From NCBI RefSeq assembly GCF_001705435.1, contig NZ_MDEN01000068.1, positions 400,704-464,703 of the forward strand: a DNA stretch of 64,000 nucleotides, in the 5' to 3' direction. The stretch is from Pseudomonas graminis. Its GTDB lineage: Bacteria; Pseudomonadota; Gammaproteobacteria; Pseudomonadales; Pseudomonadaceae. The position numbers and the translations under genes were made by a program. Positions within the stretch are counted from its first letter, which is position 1. Each line of letters opens with the position of its first letter. Of the stretch, positions 26,281-35,937 are shown piece by piece. The notes under the pieces are model-generated. The model ran no database searches. It was not told the DNA's origin and was given only the letters and a program-made list of their open reading frames with translations.

Positions 26281-27141
26281 TTAAACACCCTGACTGTCGA
26301 TGACCTCGATGAAGTTTCTGATCAGGGGTGATTGCTGGTTCTTTCTCCAGACGAAATAGATATCGCTTGAATCCAGACTGGGCACCTGGTCAGCCTGAAA
26401 CGTGTGCGCCTGACTGGCAAAACGATCCACGTAACTCTCTGGTATGCAGGCGAAACCTATCCCTTGCGCGATACAGGCGAAGATACTCGGATACGATTCG
26501 ATTTCCAGAATAGCCCGAGGCTGGATACCGCTGCTTTCCAACCAGTTATCGACCTGTTGTCTGTAGTGACACGTGCGACCGAATACATATAGTTCGAGCC
26601 CCGACAAGTCTTGGGGAGTGGGCGAGGAAAGAGCTTTGGGCACTACTCTGATCAAGCGCTCACGAAACGCTAGTCGGCTATCCAGCAAAGGATGCTGGAT
26701 CGGGCCGTCAGTAAGAATCAAGTCAAGCTCGCCATCCATCAAAAGTCGCTCAAGGAATAGCGAGTGCTCCGGGCGAATGTGAAGTTCTACCCCCGGCGCC
26801 TCAAGGCGATAGCGTACGAGGCGCTCCGGTAGATGATTGGCCAGTGCTACATCCAGCGCTCCGACGCGAAGCACTCCCTGCATGGAATCGTTTGAGAACA
26901 ACGAGCGCGTTTCAGCTGCCAGGTCAATGAGCTGTTTGGCTTTTCGGTATACCAACCTGCCCTAGGGAGTGACCAGCAATCGGTTATTTTCGCGGTTGAA
27001 CAAAACGACGCCGAGTTGAATTTCGAGCTCTCGCAGTCTGGCCGTGATGTTCGACGGCACACAATGCAGCGATGCGGCTGCTGCGGCTATCGTGCCGTGG
27101 TCGACGACAGCGCAAAAAAAGCCCAGCTGCGAAAGTTTCAA
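26281..27141 (-). pseudogene. LysR-family regulator interrupted by an amber codon
   Basis: A full-length LysR frame of 286 codons starts at TTG 27141 behind a perfect AAGGAG. The HTH (LKLSQLGFFCAVVDHGTIAA onward) is continuous with the effector domain, except for TAG at 26962-26964 (codon 60), where LysR proteins have TPxG (here VTP-stop-GRL). The downstream 224-residue effector domain has no good start of its own. One base change separates it from an intact gene, so it is recent decay, a suppressible codon or a sequencing error. It is divergent from gloA. Confidence 0.8.
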
Positions 27142-27343
27142 GAGAATCTCCTTTTGTGATGGCCTGGCTCACTTCTGATCACTTTTAGTGATTGGCTTTG
27201 CAGCTTAACATTGTCCCGTCAAATGCATCCAGCCTTAAACAGACTGGCTATTGGCTGAGCACCAGAGCTGAAATCGGGCTTACGATGAAAGTATTTTTAG
27301 AGATGTTGGCTATGCAATGGCCGACGCTGCCGCGGAGAAGTAG

Positions 27344-27739
27344 ATGCGCATACTGCATACCATGTTGCGTGTAGTGAACCTGGACAAATCCATTCACTTC
27401 TACACGAGGCTGCTTGGCATGAGCCTCTTAAGACGCAAAGACTACCCAGAGGGCGAGTTCACACTGGCTTTCCTTGGTTATGGTCCGGAGACCGAGGCGG
27501 TCGCCCTGGAGCTGACGCATAATTGGGGACAAAACAGCTATGAGCTTGGTGATGCTTACGGGCATGTCGCTATCGAGGTTGAAGATGCAGACGCGTTATG
27601 CAGCCGTGCTGCGATCATGGGATATCGCGTTCCGCGACCAGCAGGTGTTATGAAACATGGGCGTACGGTCATCGCGTTCATTGAGGACCCCAATGGATAT
27701 AAGATTGAGCTGATTCAAAAAGGTACGCAATTCGACTGA
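27344..27739 (+). CDS. gloA: Glyoxalase I (lactoylglutathione lyase)
   Basis: A 131-residue enzyme of the short bacterial GloA type, isomerising the methylglyoxal-glutathione hemithioacetal to S-lactoylglutathione. Metal ligands fit the expected positions: H5 (MRILHTMLRV), E in VALELTHNWG near 56, H in GHVAIEVED near 74, and E in GYKIELIQ near 122. It is the Ni2+/Co2+-type length. Divergent from a damaged LysR gene across about 200 bp; the LysR may once have regulated it. Confidence 0.93.
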   Translation: MRILHTMLRVVNLDKSIHFYTRLLGMSLLRRKDYPEGEFTLAFLGYGPETEAVALELTHNWGQNSYELGDAYGHVAIEVEDADALCSRAAIMGYRVPRPAGVMKHGRTVIAFIEDPNGYKIELIQKGTQFD

Positions 27740-28054
27740 GCGAGCGCCGCGATCGCGCGATAAGGATCGTTACCATATATCCACTCAACACCTCATTTGC
27801 ATGAGGCTTGAAGTTTTAGGTGCATCATTGAATAAACTGATCCTCCACTGCCACATCTTCAAGCCGGTAACGAATCCTACCGCTTTAAAACAGCACCCTG
27901 ACTGCCGATAAAAATATCAACTTCGCCGAAAACGCCGCATTAAAATGGCGGCGTATGGGCTCAAATAATCAGGATGCACTGGGTCGTTCGGAAACTCCTG
28001 TATGTTCTGATGCACGCGCGTATCTCTGATCCCCAAATTTGTCAGTGTCAGAAA

Positions 28055-28237
28055 TCAATTACCCTTCATAATCCAACCTCTAATGCTATAACTGTCATTC
28101 AGGTCTCTTACGACGCGCACTGCGTCCTTCCCGTTTTTGTACGGCCCGATGACAACGAAGTTGTTTTCTCTGCGCGCCACTGACAATTGCATGTTCTTGA
28201 TAGCTTTGGTTGCGCGATTTCGGCTGGGTGTATTCAT
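28055..28237 (-). CDS. Small hypothetical protein
   Basis: A 60-residue frame starting MNTPSRNRATKAIKNMQLSV and continuing ENNFVVIGPYKNGKDAVRVV. The C-terminal part has the feel of a short SPOR-like or sarcosine-type strand-helix unit, but no motif proves it. A GAG lies before the ATG. An upstream extension to 28351 adds a hydrophobic helix (LATSLIGVWIIEIA), so this may be the second half of a two-helix membrane protein split by a frameshift from the frame at 28318-28557. Confidence 0.35.
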   Translation of the reverse strand: MNTPSRNRATKAIKNMQLSVARRENNFVVIGPYKNGKDAVRVVRDLNDSYSIRGWIMKGN

Positions 28238-28317
28238 CGCTATCTCGATGATCCATACGCCGATCAAGGACGTGGCGAGAGCAGTGTGTCCAACGGGAGG
28301 AACCACGTTTGCGCATG

Positions 28318-28557
28318 TCAAACAATGGCGTTGCAGCGTAATGAGCGACAATGGCCCTGTGCGAAAGAGGTGCCATTGAGGTTGGGTGTTTTTTTGCTAG
28401 CGATGAGTGCTAGGCATATACCGACGAGCGTAATCAGAACAGTGAGGGCGAGGGTCCATCTGGTCTTCTTACTCCATCCGGCAGGATTTATCGTGGCGGC
28501 ACTGTCGCTTTCTTCAAACGGGGTGGGCCGCGACCCACTCTTTGAGATGAGCAACAA
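28318..28557 (-). CDS. Possible small membrane protein
   Basis: A frame with one clear transmembrane helix (TRWTLALTVLITLVGICLAL) preceded by a positively charged KK. The start is uncertain: no ATG upstream of the helix, and the TTG at 28557 lies inside the end of the LysR gene on the same strand. It may form one gene with the frame at 28055-28351 through a frameshift. Confidence 0.3.
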   Translation of the reverse strand: MLLISKSGSRPTPFEESDSAATINPAGWSKKTRWTLALTVLITLVGICLALIASKKTPNLNGTSFAQGHCRSLRCNAIV

Positions 28558-29401
28558 AGCTCAGGACAGTCGGAGCAATGTTTTCTCTTGAAGGGTAGAC
28601 CGCATAAATTCCCACCGGCGGCTCAATGGCCCAGTCGGACAATGCCTCCACCAGAGCGCCTGAATCAAGATCATCTCGTACATGCCAGTCCATGAGCAGC
28701 GCTATTCCATGTCCATCTATCACCATCTGGCGAACCACTTCCCCAAGACTGGATGAAAACCGTTTGCGTATTTTGCAGGTTTTTTTGACGCCTCCCCGGG
28801 ACATGGCCCAGCTGGAATCCTTACCAACGATCAGCCCGTCCAGCATGGCCAGTTCTTTTGGAGAGATAGGCATGCCCTGTTTTTCCCAATACTGGGGGGC
28901 GGCGCATATCAGACGTCGAGAGGCAGCAACTCTTTGCGCGATCAGGGACGAATCGGCCATCACGCCGTGCCGAATCGCAAGATCGGTACCATGGGCGGCC
29001 AGATCGACCAGTTGATCCGTTGGATGAAGATCGACGATGACGCCAGGGTAGCGTTTGAGATAACTGCTTACGACGCTCGATAAATAACCTTGGGCAAATG
29101 TCGCGGAAGCGGTTATGCGCAGATGACCGGTAATCTCGGTCTTCTGGAAAAATCCTCCCTCGGCCTTCTCGACGCTTTCGAGGATGCTCAGGGCATGCTG
29201 ATAAAGCTTCTCACCGTCAGAAGTGGGGCTGAGTTTACGGGTGGTTCGGTTAAAAAGTCTCCGGCCCACGCTGTCTTCAAGGGCCAGAAGACGCTTACTT
29301 CCACCCGCAGCTGTCATCCCCAGCCGTTCGGAAGCCGCACGGATGGATCCCTCTTCAAAAACGGCAACAAACAAACGCAATTCATCGATGGAATCCAGCA
29401 C
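28514..29401 (-). CDS. LysR-family transcriptional regulator
   Basis: A 295-residue LysR protein: HTH at residues 6-65 (LRLFVAVFEEGSIRAASERL, then GGSKRLLALEDSVGRRLFNR) and a PBP2 effector domain from about 90 (GHLRITASATFAQGYLSSVV). It resembles the PA2534/DmlR-like subgroup. It starts at GTG 29401 and is divergent from the oxidoreductase gene at 29504 across 102 bp, so it probably controls the oxidoreductase/ABM/oxidoreductase set. Confidence 0.87.
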   Translation of the reverse strand: MLDSIDELRLFVAVFEEGSIRAASERLGMTAAGGSKRLLALEDSVGRRLFNRTTRKLSPTSDGEKLYQHALSILESVEKAEGGFFQKTEITGHLRITASATFAQGYLSSVVSSYLKRYPGVIVDLHPTDQLVDLAAHGTDLAIRHGVMADSSLIAQRVAASRRLICAAPQYWEKQGMPISPKELAMLDGLIVGKDSSWAMSRGGVKKTCKIRKRFSSSLGEVVRQMVIDGHGIALLMDWHVRDDLDSGALVEALSDWAIEPPVGIYAVYPSRENIAPTVLSFVAHLKEWVAAHPV

Positions 29402-29503
29402 TTATTACCAACCAACAGGACCGAAAGATTCAACAACTCTAACGTACTTATCCAATTTTATTGATGATAATTTGGTGGCCTATAGTTCCTCGGAGTTAAA
29501 CCC

Positions 29504-30502
29504 TTGAAAGCCATTGTGATAAATCAGCATGGTAGCTCAGACCTTTTTGTCGAAATTCAGACGGACAATCCCCGCGCGCGAGCAGGTCATGTGATTGTCG
29601 ATGTGCGGGCGACAAGCGTGAATCCAGTGGACACGAAAATTCGCCGTGGCAGCGAAGGTACGGCTGGTCTGACTTTCCCGGCCACTCTTCACATTGATGT
29701 TTCAGGGGTGGTCAGCTCCGTCGGTACTGGCGTGACTCGCTTCAACCCAGGCGATGAAGTCTATGGCTGTTTCGGCGGCATCGTGGGGATTCCCGGTGCG
29801 CTGGCAGATCAGATGGAGGTCGATGCCAATATGCTGGCGCTAAAACCCACGTCACTCTCATTTGGCGAAGCAGCAAGCTTGCCGCTCGTGGCGATTACTG
29901 CATGGGAGGCGCTGATCGACCGTGCTTCGATCAAACCCAATGACAATGTCCTTGTACATGGTGGCACCGGCGGTGTAGGGCACATAGGGATTCAATTGGC
30001 CAAGGTTCTGGGAGCCAAGGTATCGACGACGGTTTCCACACCGGAAAAAGCGGAAATTGCCCGTCGGTTGGGCGCCGATGAAATTATTTTTTATAACGGC
30101 GAGACGCCTGAGGAATACAGTCAGCGAATCACTGGAGGAAAGGGATTCGATACGGTCTTCGATACCCTGGGCGGCGAGGTCTTACAGACCTCGCTGAAAG
30201 CCGCGAAGCTCAAGGGCCACGTCGTCTCGATCATCGGTTACGACACCTACGATCTGACCGAAATGCACTTCAAGGCATTGAGACTCGACCTGGTATTTAT
30301 GGCTGTTTCGATCATTCATAACCAAGACCGCAAGCACCATGGCGAGATCCTGCAAAGACTGGCTGCCCTGGTTGATCGCGGCTTGGTCAAGCCACTGATC
30401 GATGAGCGCCATGATTTCACTGCTGCGGGCGTCAGTGCGGCACATGATCGCCTAGAGTCAGGTCGTGCCATTGGCAAAGTCGTCATTGAGCGAAAGGCTT
30501 AG
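29504..30502 (+). CDS. Zinc-independent alcohol dehydrogenase/quinone oxidoreductase (MDR family)
   Basis: A 332-residue medium-chain reductase. GroES-like domain 1-125 (TSVNPVDTKIRRG is the quinone-oxidoreductase signature), Rossmann domain with VLVHGGTGGVGHIGIQLAKV near 150. No zinc ligands, so NADPH-dependent reduction of quinones or enals is expected. The start is TTG 29504 with GGAG nine bases upstream. First of a three-gene set with the ABM protein and a second MDR enzyme; the divergent LysR is the likely regulator. Confidence 0.87.
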   Translation: MKAIVINQHGSSDLFVEIQTDNPRARAGHVIVDVRATSVNPVDTKIRRGSEGTAGLTFPATLHIDVSGVVSSVGTGVTRFNPGDEVYGCFGGIVGIPGALADQMEVDANMLALKPTSLSFGEAASLPLVAITAWEALIDRASIKPNDNVLVHGGTGGVGHIGIQLAKVLGAKVSTTVSTPEKAEIARRLGADEIIFYNGETPEEYSQRITGGKGFDTVFDTLGGEVLQTSLKAAKLKGHVVSIIGYDTYDLTEMHFKALRLDLVFMAVSIIHNQDRKHHGEILQRLAALVDRGLVKPLIDERHDFTAAGVSAAHDRLESGRAIGKVVIERKA

Positions 30503-30731
30503 TCACGCCGACACAGGATCGTGTGCACCGGGCCTGGAAGACAGTGACTCAGTCTTCCCCTGCGACGAGTTCATGTGTGTCGTGCCGATAACCTGGATCT
30601 CGACCAGGCCGCCATCTCGCAGCACCGCGGATTCAAATTGTTGGTCGCACGGCCGACGGCATGGATATCTTCGATACACCCGTGCCAGCCAATGCGCTCT
30701 CTCTTTATAACGCCCACAAGCAGGAGGTTTG

Positions 30732-31025
30732 ATGACCACCCCTTTGACACTGATTGCCACTTTGACCGCCAAGGCCGGGTTTGAAGCCGAACTCGAGGAG
30801 ACGCTGCAGCGCCTGCAAGGCCCGAGCCGAGCCGAAGCGGATTGCATCCAGTACGATTTCCATCGTGATGCCGAGCAGGCTCGCACTTTCCACATGATCG
30901 AACAGTGGCGCACTGAAGCGGCGCTGACTGCTCACGAAGCGACACCGCATTTTCAGGCCGCGCTCCCTTTCATCGAGCGTGCTGCTGAAAAACTCACCAT
31001 CACGAAAATGTATCGCATCTCCTGA
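30732..31025 (+). CDS. ABM-family putative quinol monooxygenase
   Basis: A 97-residue ferredoxin-like protein of the YgiN type: LTLIATLTAKAGFEAELEET at the N-terminus and FHMIEQWRTEAALTAHEATP in the middle, the conserved block of quinol monooxygenases. The ATG at 30732 follows AGGAGG. It lies between two quinone-oxidoreductase-like genes, 10 bp ahead of the second, suggesting a shared role in quinone or electrophile metabolism. Confidence 0.87.
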   Translation: MTTPLTLIATLTAKAGFEAELEETLQRLQGPSRAEADCIQYDFHRDAEQARTFHMIEQWRTEAALTAHEATPHFQAALPFIERAAEKLTITKMYRIS

Positions 31026-31035
31026 GGTTCTTCGA

Positions 31036-32055
31036 ATGAAAGCCATTGCACACTTCAAATGCCTGCCTATCGAACATCCCAACGCTTTGGTGGAGATCGA
31101 TATACCCGAGCCAGTGCCGAAGCCGCGCGACCTGCTCGTAGAGGTAAAGGCCGTATCGGTCAATCCTGTCGATACCAAGGTGCGACAGGGCTACGTACCG
31201 CACGAAGACGAAAGCCAGCCCCGTATCCTCGGATGGGACGCTACCGGTGTGGTCAAGTCGGTCGGCAGCGACGTGACGCTGTTCAAGCCTGGTGACAGGG
31301 TCTGGTACGCCGGATCGTTGATCCGCCCGGGCAGCAACAGTGAGCTGCAACTGGTGGACGAGCGTATCGTCGGTTCAATGCCCCAGTCGCTGGATTTCAG
31401 CCAGGCTGCGGCATTGCCACTGACTTCCCTGACCGCCTGGGAGTTACTCTTCGATCGCCTCGGTGTTGCAAGTGATACCACCGACCGGGGCGAAACGCTG
31501 CTCATCGTCGGCGCTGCGGGCGGGGTGGGTTCGATCCTGACTCAGTTGGCGCGTCAACTGACCGGACTAACAATCATCGGCACGGCTTCGCGCCCGGAAA
31601 CCCAGGCTTGGGTCGCCGAGCTGGGTGCGCATCACGTCATCGACCATACCAAGCCACTCAGCGAAGAGCTCAAGCGCATTGGCATTGGACAAGTCAGCTA
31701 TGTCGCAAGCTTGACCCAGACTGATCGGCACTACGAGCAAATCATCGAATCACTGAAGCCTCAGGGCAAGCTGGGCCTGATCGATGATCCGGCCACGCTT
31801 GACGCTGTACCGCTGAAGCGTAAGAGCCTGTCGTTGCACTGGGAGCTGATGTATACCCGCTCGCTTTACGAAACCGAGGACATGCAGGAGCAGCACAACA
31901 TCCTCAACGAAATTGCGCGGCACGTTGATTCGGGTCTCTTGCGCACCACTCTCGGCGATAACTACGGACGCCTCAGCACAGAAAATCTTCGCCGTGCCCA
32001 TGCTCTACTGGAAAGCGGCAAGGCGAAAGGCAAGATCGTTCTGAAGGGCTTCTAA
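31036..32055 (+). CDS. Zinc-binding alcohol dehydrogenase family protein (QOR-like)
   Basis: A 339-residue MDR enzyme. VKAVSVNPVDTKVRQG opens the GroES-like domain; LLIVGAAGGVGSILTQLARQ is the cofactor-binding loop near 155. It fits the ZADH1/YahK-neighbour subgroup lacking catalytic zinc despite the family name. The ATG at 31036 is 10 bp after the ABM stop, so the two are co-transcribed. It is the last core gene before the defence island; coding potential of a different character begins right after its stop. Confidence 0.87.
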   Translation: MKAIAHFKCLPIEHPNALVEIDIPEPVPKPRDLLVEVKAVSVNPVDTKVRQGYVPHEDESQPRILGWDATGVVKSVGSDVTLFKPGDRVWYAGSLIRPGSNSELQLVDERIVGSMPQSLDFSQAAALPLTSLTAWELLFDRLGVASDTTDRGETLLIVGAAGGVGSILTQLARQLTGLTIIGTASRPETQAWVAELGAHHVIDHTKPLSEELKRIGIGQVSYVASLTQTDRHYEQIIESLKPQGKLGLIDDPATLDAVPLKRKSLSLHWELMYTRSLYETEDMQEQHNILNEIARHVDSGLLRTTLGDNYGRLSTENLRRAHALLESGKAKGKIVLKGF

Positions 32056-32128
32056 GAGGTACTACAGAAACGACTGGGTAATCTACACTGTCCCCGCATT
32101 TTCGGTAGATACGTCGAAATACGACGAG

Positions 32129-32380
32129 ATGGTTCAGGATGCGGCAGCTAGATTTACTGATCCCTACAAGCTTTCTAGCTTGAAAAGGTATCTGGAGAGC
32201 GACCAGGTGCTTAGCAGAGTCTACGAGAAGGTGAAGTCCCGGCTCAGACGCACGTTTGACCGAGTAGGTGACTCTCCAACCCTGGAAGAGATAGCACAGG
32301 CCTTTGATGCTGAACTGTTGAATATCTATCGGCTGGCGGATGCCCACGTCGGACGCACGATTGCTCAGCACGCCCCGTAA
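32129..32380 (+). CDS. Hypothetical protein, possibly 3' remnant
   Basis: An 83-residue charged helical protein (MVQDAAARFTDPYKLSSLKR onward). The frame stays protein-like upstream of the ATG (DWVIYTVPAFSVDTSKYDE) back to the end of the preceding gene, without another start. This suggests the C-terminal part of a larger gene cut at the island boundary. Family not recognised. Confidence 0.45.
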   Translation: MVQDAAARFTDPYKLSSLKRYLESDQVLSRVYEKVKSRLRRTFDRVGDSPTLEEIAQAFDAELLNIYRLADAHVGRTIAQHAP

Positions 32381-32732
32381 ATGCCACCCGGGCGTATTGG
32401 TTGATTGAGTGACGCGCGCCTTGTGGTGGGCTTGGCGGGGGGCTTGGGCCACCGCCAAGCGCCAATCAGCGACCTAGTGGCACAGCATTCACAGGAGACG
32501 TGCGCGCCTTGAGTGACGAGCAGTCTAAGAATCTGGTTTTCATCGTTCATTTAAGGTCTTGTCCGGTATCACCCCCTCCGATACGATCGTCCTCGGCTCT
32601 CCGCCGAAGCTCTGGTCGGCTTAAAAAAGAGAACGTCACACCCGCCTCAATATTCTGTTCTCGCATCCGGATTTCCCGGTTATTCGCTAACGACAAAACG
32701 CCCAGCACAGCGACACATTCCGGAATTTTCAG
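32381..32732. other. 352-bp intergenic stretch
   Basis: No gene is convincing. A GC-rich inverted repeat (GGCTTGGCGG...CCGCCAAGC) lies at about 32430-32460, and a short imperfect direct repeat containing GCGCGCCTTG occurs at about 32413 and 32505. Confidence 0.3.
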
Positions 32733-33362
32733 ATGACAGACTTCGTCAAGGCAGCTGCATTTGCAGCCAAAACTTCGCTTGCCGCGAAAGGCATCAAAGT
32801 CCAGCACGGTATCGCGCTGGAGGTCGTCGCTGCGTTTCTCGGCTACAAAACCTACGCCGCGTTTGTGGTTGAAGAACGTAGGGAGGATCTGAAACATCAT
32901 CTGGCTGATGCTGAGGTTATCGTACTCGATTACCAAGGCGGCGTATCCCGGCTGGCTGAGCTCGAGGTACTGCAGGCCTTCATAGTTCAGGATTTCATCG
33001 ATGCTATCGCCAGCTGTCGCGATGGTGTGTTTTCAGATCTGCCCGATTTTCTCGATGGTTACGTTCAACACGAGCTTCGGGATGTGATTCTTTCGGATGA
33101 GGGTGTCATCGCTGCGGCAGGATCTGAGCCATTTTCGGTCGAGCTGGAGGAGGGAAGATCGTTCAGCGAGCCGCTTTGGGGGGCTTCTGATACTTGGGAA
33201 GTATCTGGTTTTGGCACAGTCCATGGAATGGATGATCGTGCTGATCCCGACGATGATGATCTTGAGGCGGTGGACGCTATCCGTTGTTTTGGCTGGGTCA
33301 AGTTTTCCAAAGCGGGGCGGGCTGGCCTCAAGTTCCAGCGCAGCGGCGGTGAGTTTCTCTAG
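32733..33362 (+). CDS. Hypothetical acidic protein
   Basis: A 209-residue acidic protein. The N-terminal 50 residues (KAAAFAAKTSLAAKGIKVQH, then EVVAAFLGYKTYAAF) form an all-helical module that I associate with Pseudomonas island proteins often called glyoxalase-superfamily or hypothetical; the rest has no known motif and includes a DPDDDD run near 180. No strong Shine-Dalgarno. Function unknown. Confidence 0.6.
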   Translation: MTDFVKAAAFAAKTSLAAKGIKVQHGIALEVVAAFLGYKTYAAFVVEERREDLKHHLADAEVIVLDYQGGVSRLAELEVLQAFIVQDFIDAIASCRDGVFSDLPDFLDGYVQHELRDVILSDEGVIAAAGSEPFSVELEEGRSFSEPLWGASDTWEVSGFGTVHGMDDRADPDDDDLEAVDAIRCFGWVKFSKAGRAGLKFQRSGGEFL

Positions 33363-33466
33363 AGCACGGATCCACCGACGGCCCGGGCGACGAGCAAGGG
33401 TGGTTTACCAGGCTCGGGTCACGCATGGTTGAGACGGTACGGGATGGGCGTGTGGCCTCCCACGTC

Positions 33467-34309
33467 TCAAACCAATCTCAAACCACCGGGTGTGTCGACG
33501 TCGGCGGCTGCATCCTTTTCTCGCCTCGCTTCACCCATGCGCATCAGCAAATTCACTGCTCCTTGGCGGGTGATTACTCCACAGATTTGTAGTGTCGTGA
33601 TTTGGCTTTCCAGTATCCCTTGGAATCGGTGGTACATCGCATCCGCAGCGTCCAGTTTCAGCCAGTTCGCAAGGTTTCGTTCGAAACGTTCAATTTCGCT
33701 TGCTCGTAAAGGGTGTGGCGGTTTTTTTGCTGCCATGCATGTGATCCTACTTATTAAGGGCAGTAGGAGCTTGATGAGTTCGTATTGATCGCCAGTGCAA
33801 TCTTGAAACTCATCGAGAAACACATGGGAGTACGTCTTGCGTATCGCATTGCGCGCAATCTGACTGGTTCTCAAAATTTTCAATGCGAACGGCAGAAGCT
33901 GCTTGAATGTAATCTGTTTCCCGGCGATGTATTCCGGCCCGATTTTATAATCTTGGCAAAGCGCCTCATCCACTAGGACAGGCCGAAACCGGTCAATGAT
34001 CCGCTTCGCAAAACCGTGGAAGGTCACGCTGTCGAACTTGGAAGCATGCTCCACGCCGCAACGCATTTGTATACGTTGTTTGAGGTTCCGACTGGCGTCT
34101 GTTTTGAACGAGACAGCGAGGATCCTTTTCGGGTAGCGACAGCTGTTGGTGCGCAGGAGGAAGTCGGCACGTTGAGCAAGAACTTCGGTTTTTCCTGCGC
34201 CAGGCCCAGCAGTCAGCACCACTGATCTCTCGCATTCCCGAATGACCTCCCAAGCATTTTTCTCTAAGCGAATCCCTAGAGAAGGAGCCCATCGATTTGG
34301 GTTGATCAT
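33467..34309 (-). pseudogene. Truncated UvrD-like helicase, GajB-type (decayed Gabija), fused to an 89-residue ORF
   Basis: The first 190 residues are the N-terminal domain of a UvrD-family helicase: Walker A GPGAGKTEV at about 33 and Walker B VFLDEFQD at about 165. The other helicase motifs (III-VI) are missing. From residue 192 the frame continues as MAAKKPPHPLRASEIERFER onward, which has its own ATG at 33736 and a Shine-Dalgarno (AGGA, 8 bases), so an unrelated small gene (33467-33736) has been joined in frame by a deletion. It overlaps the TOPRIM gene by 4 bp, the usual gajA-gajB arrangement. Confidence 0.72.
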
Positions 34310-35034
34310 TCTGGGGACTCTGCCAGGCGCTCGATCACTCGATCAGCCAGTCGGTGTAGGGATGCGGGTAGGGCCTTCAGTAGCTCCCTATCACTGAGGT
34401 TCGCTAGAGCATCAAGGTGTGCGGCTGGCTTGCTGCTCAATTTGAAAAGTTTGTGATAAGCAGCGAACCAGCTCTGCTGCTCCTCATTGTATTGCCCCGG
34501 ATTGAAATAGTTTTCGCCAAGCACTGCCACGTAGTTTTTCTGTGTGGCAGGAGCTGCTTCTGCTTTAAATGCGTCCGGAAAAGCACACAGCATTGAGAAA
34601 TCGAGATCTAAGGGCCAAGAGAAGAAAACGTCTCGTTTCTCAAGTTCATCGAATAGGTTGACGAGGTTTCTTTCGAAGAAATGATGGGTCGTCACTGGCA
34701 CTAGAGGGTCGTTCCATGCGTGACGTTCCCAATGGCTTGGCAGATTGTCCTCTGGTTCATATTTTTCTAACTGATCCCTTACATAGCTCACCCGTCCCCA
34801 CCCGCCCTGATGGCGACCAACATCCAAGTCCAGAAGGGTGATGTACGGCGTTCCAAGTGCCGAAAGGAGCCGCCAGAAATGATTCACGTGCCGTCCGCCT
34901 AATGGAGCAATGGCAACTGCGAACTCATCTACGGGGGCGCCTTTCGCTTGTAGAATTCTAGGCAGAACAATCTCTTCGCTGTCACCTTCCCCCAGCACAA
35001 CCAAGCGAGCGAAGTACAGTTCACCCAAGATCAC
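34306..35034 (-). pseudogene. TOPRIM half of an OLD-family nuclease, GajA-type (decayed Gabija)
   Basis: A 242-residue frame beginning at GTG 35034. YFARLVVLGEGDSEEIVLPR and YITLLDLDVG are the Glu and DxD motifs of the TOPRIM nuclease domain of OLD/GajA proteins. The reading frame stays homologous-looking upstream to about 35090, where a TAG closes it; the whole N-terminal ABC-type ATPase domain (about 300 residues) is gone. Followed by overlapping helicase gajB, also truncated. Intact GajA needs the ATPase for regulated DNA nicking, so the system is most likely inactive. Confidence 0.72.
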
Positions 35035-35094
35035 AGAGCCCGGTGTCGTCGTGAAACGCTGGTTTCCGCGCCTTTGATAACAACTCTACACAAA

Positions 35095-35937
35095 TTTCAA
35101 ATGGCCACCATTGAAATCGTTTTTCAAAACCGGAGATCTATTATTTGATACCAAAAAAAAGCTGCGGTGGCTCTGATTCGTGGGCCTGGCAGTCGGCTTG
35201 TTCTGGCTTTCCCTGTCATGTGCTTTGGCTGTTTTTGCCCTTGATACGGCTATTTTTTACGTCACTATTTTTGATTCGTAGCAGGGAAGGGGGGCGGTTA
35301 CGCGCCTCTGTTCAGCAGGTCGTCCGTTGGGGCCGCTAGGCCCTCTGCTATTTTTTGGAATCAAAAGAAAATCAAAGACGTTAATTTCTAGATGGGTAGT
35401 TGAGCTTCCTGAATGGCGGGATGATTCCGTCCGGCTGCTTTGAATCAGTGCGCCTTTAGAGCGTCAGCTAGCGGATTCACTTAGTGGTGATGGGAATGAC
35501 CACCCGATGGCCGGTGGCCTGACGATATGCTATGGGCTAAGTGGCCAGGGTGGGGAAGGTGCTGGCAAGGCAACCTGATCCAGTATGTCTCTACCAACTG
35601 CGTAGCTAGCTTACCAACGCCGATCCAGCACCAGGCGTCAACTGTCTCAAGCTATGCATGCGAAGCGACAAGCCTCGCGGCAACGCGGTCAAGACCGGCG
35701 GCATCGCGCGAAGCTGAAAGAGGATGGCCAGGCGTCCTCTGTCGTTGCTGCAGTGGAGAAAGATACGAACTGAATCCAGTCTAGGTGCGCTTGAAAACAC
35801 TTTGCGATTACCAGCACTGCCTATCTGAACGTATGAGACTGAGGGAGTGGGGCTTGATCTACGTCTTGATTGGCCGTTCTTGCGGGTGGCTTTCTTGAAC
35901 CTAGCCTATACGGCCCCGCTTCGTCCCCCCGATATCG
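35095..35937. other. 843-bp stretch without a convincing gene
   Basis: Short open frames exist on both strands, but none has a Shine-Dalgarno or family features. Left of it is the broken end of the GajA-like gene, so this DNA replaced the lost ATPase part. It has long A and T runs (35150-35160, 35251-35256) and G runs (35288-35294). Confidence 0.3.

Noticed and set aside
30503..30731. Protein-like stretch between the first oxidoreductase and the ABM gene
   Set aside because: One frame (RTADGMDIFDTPVPANALSL) looks faintly natural, but it is too short and has no start, so I cannot call it a gene or name a family.
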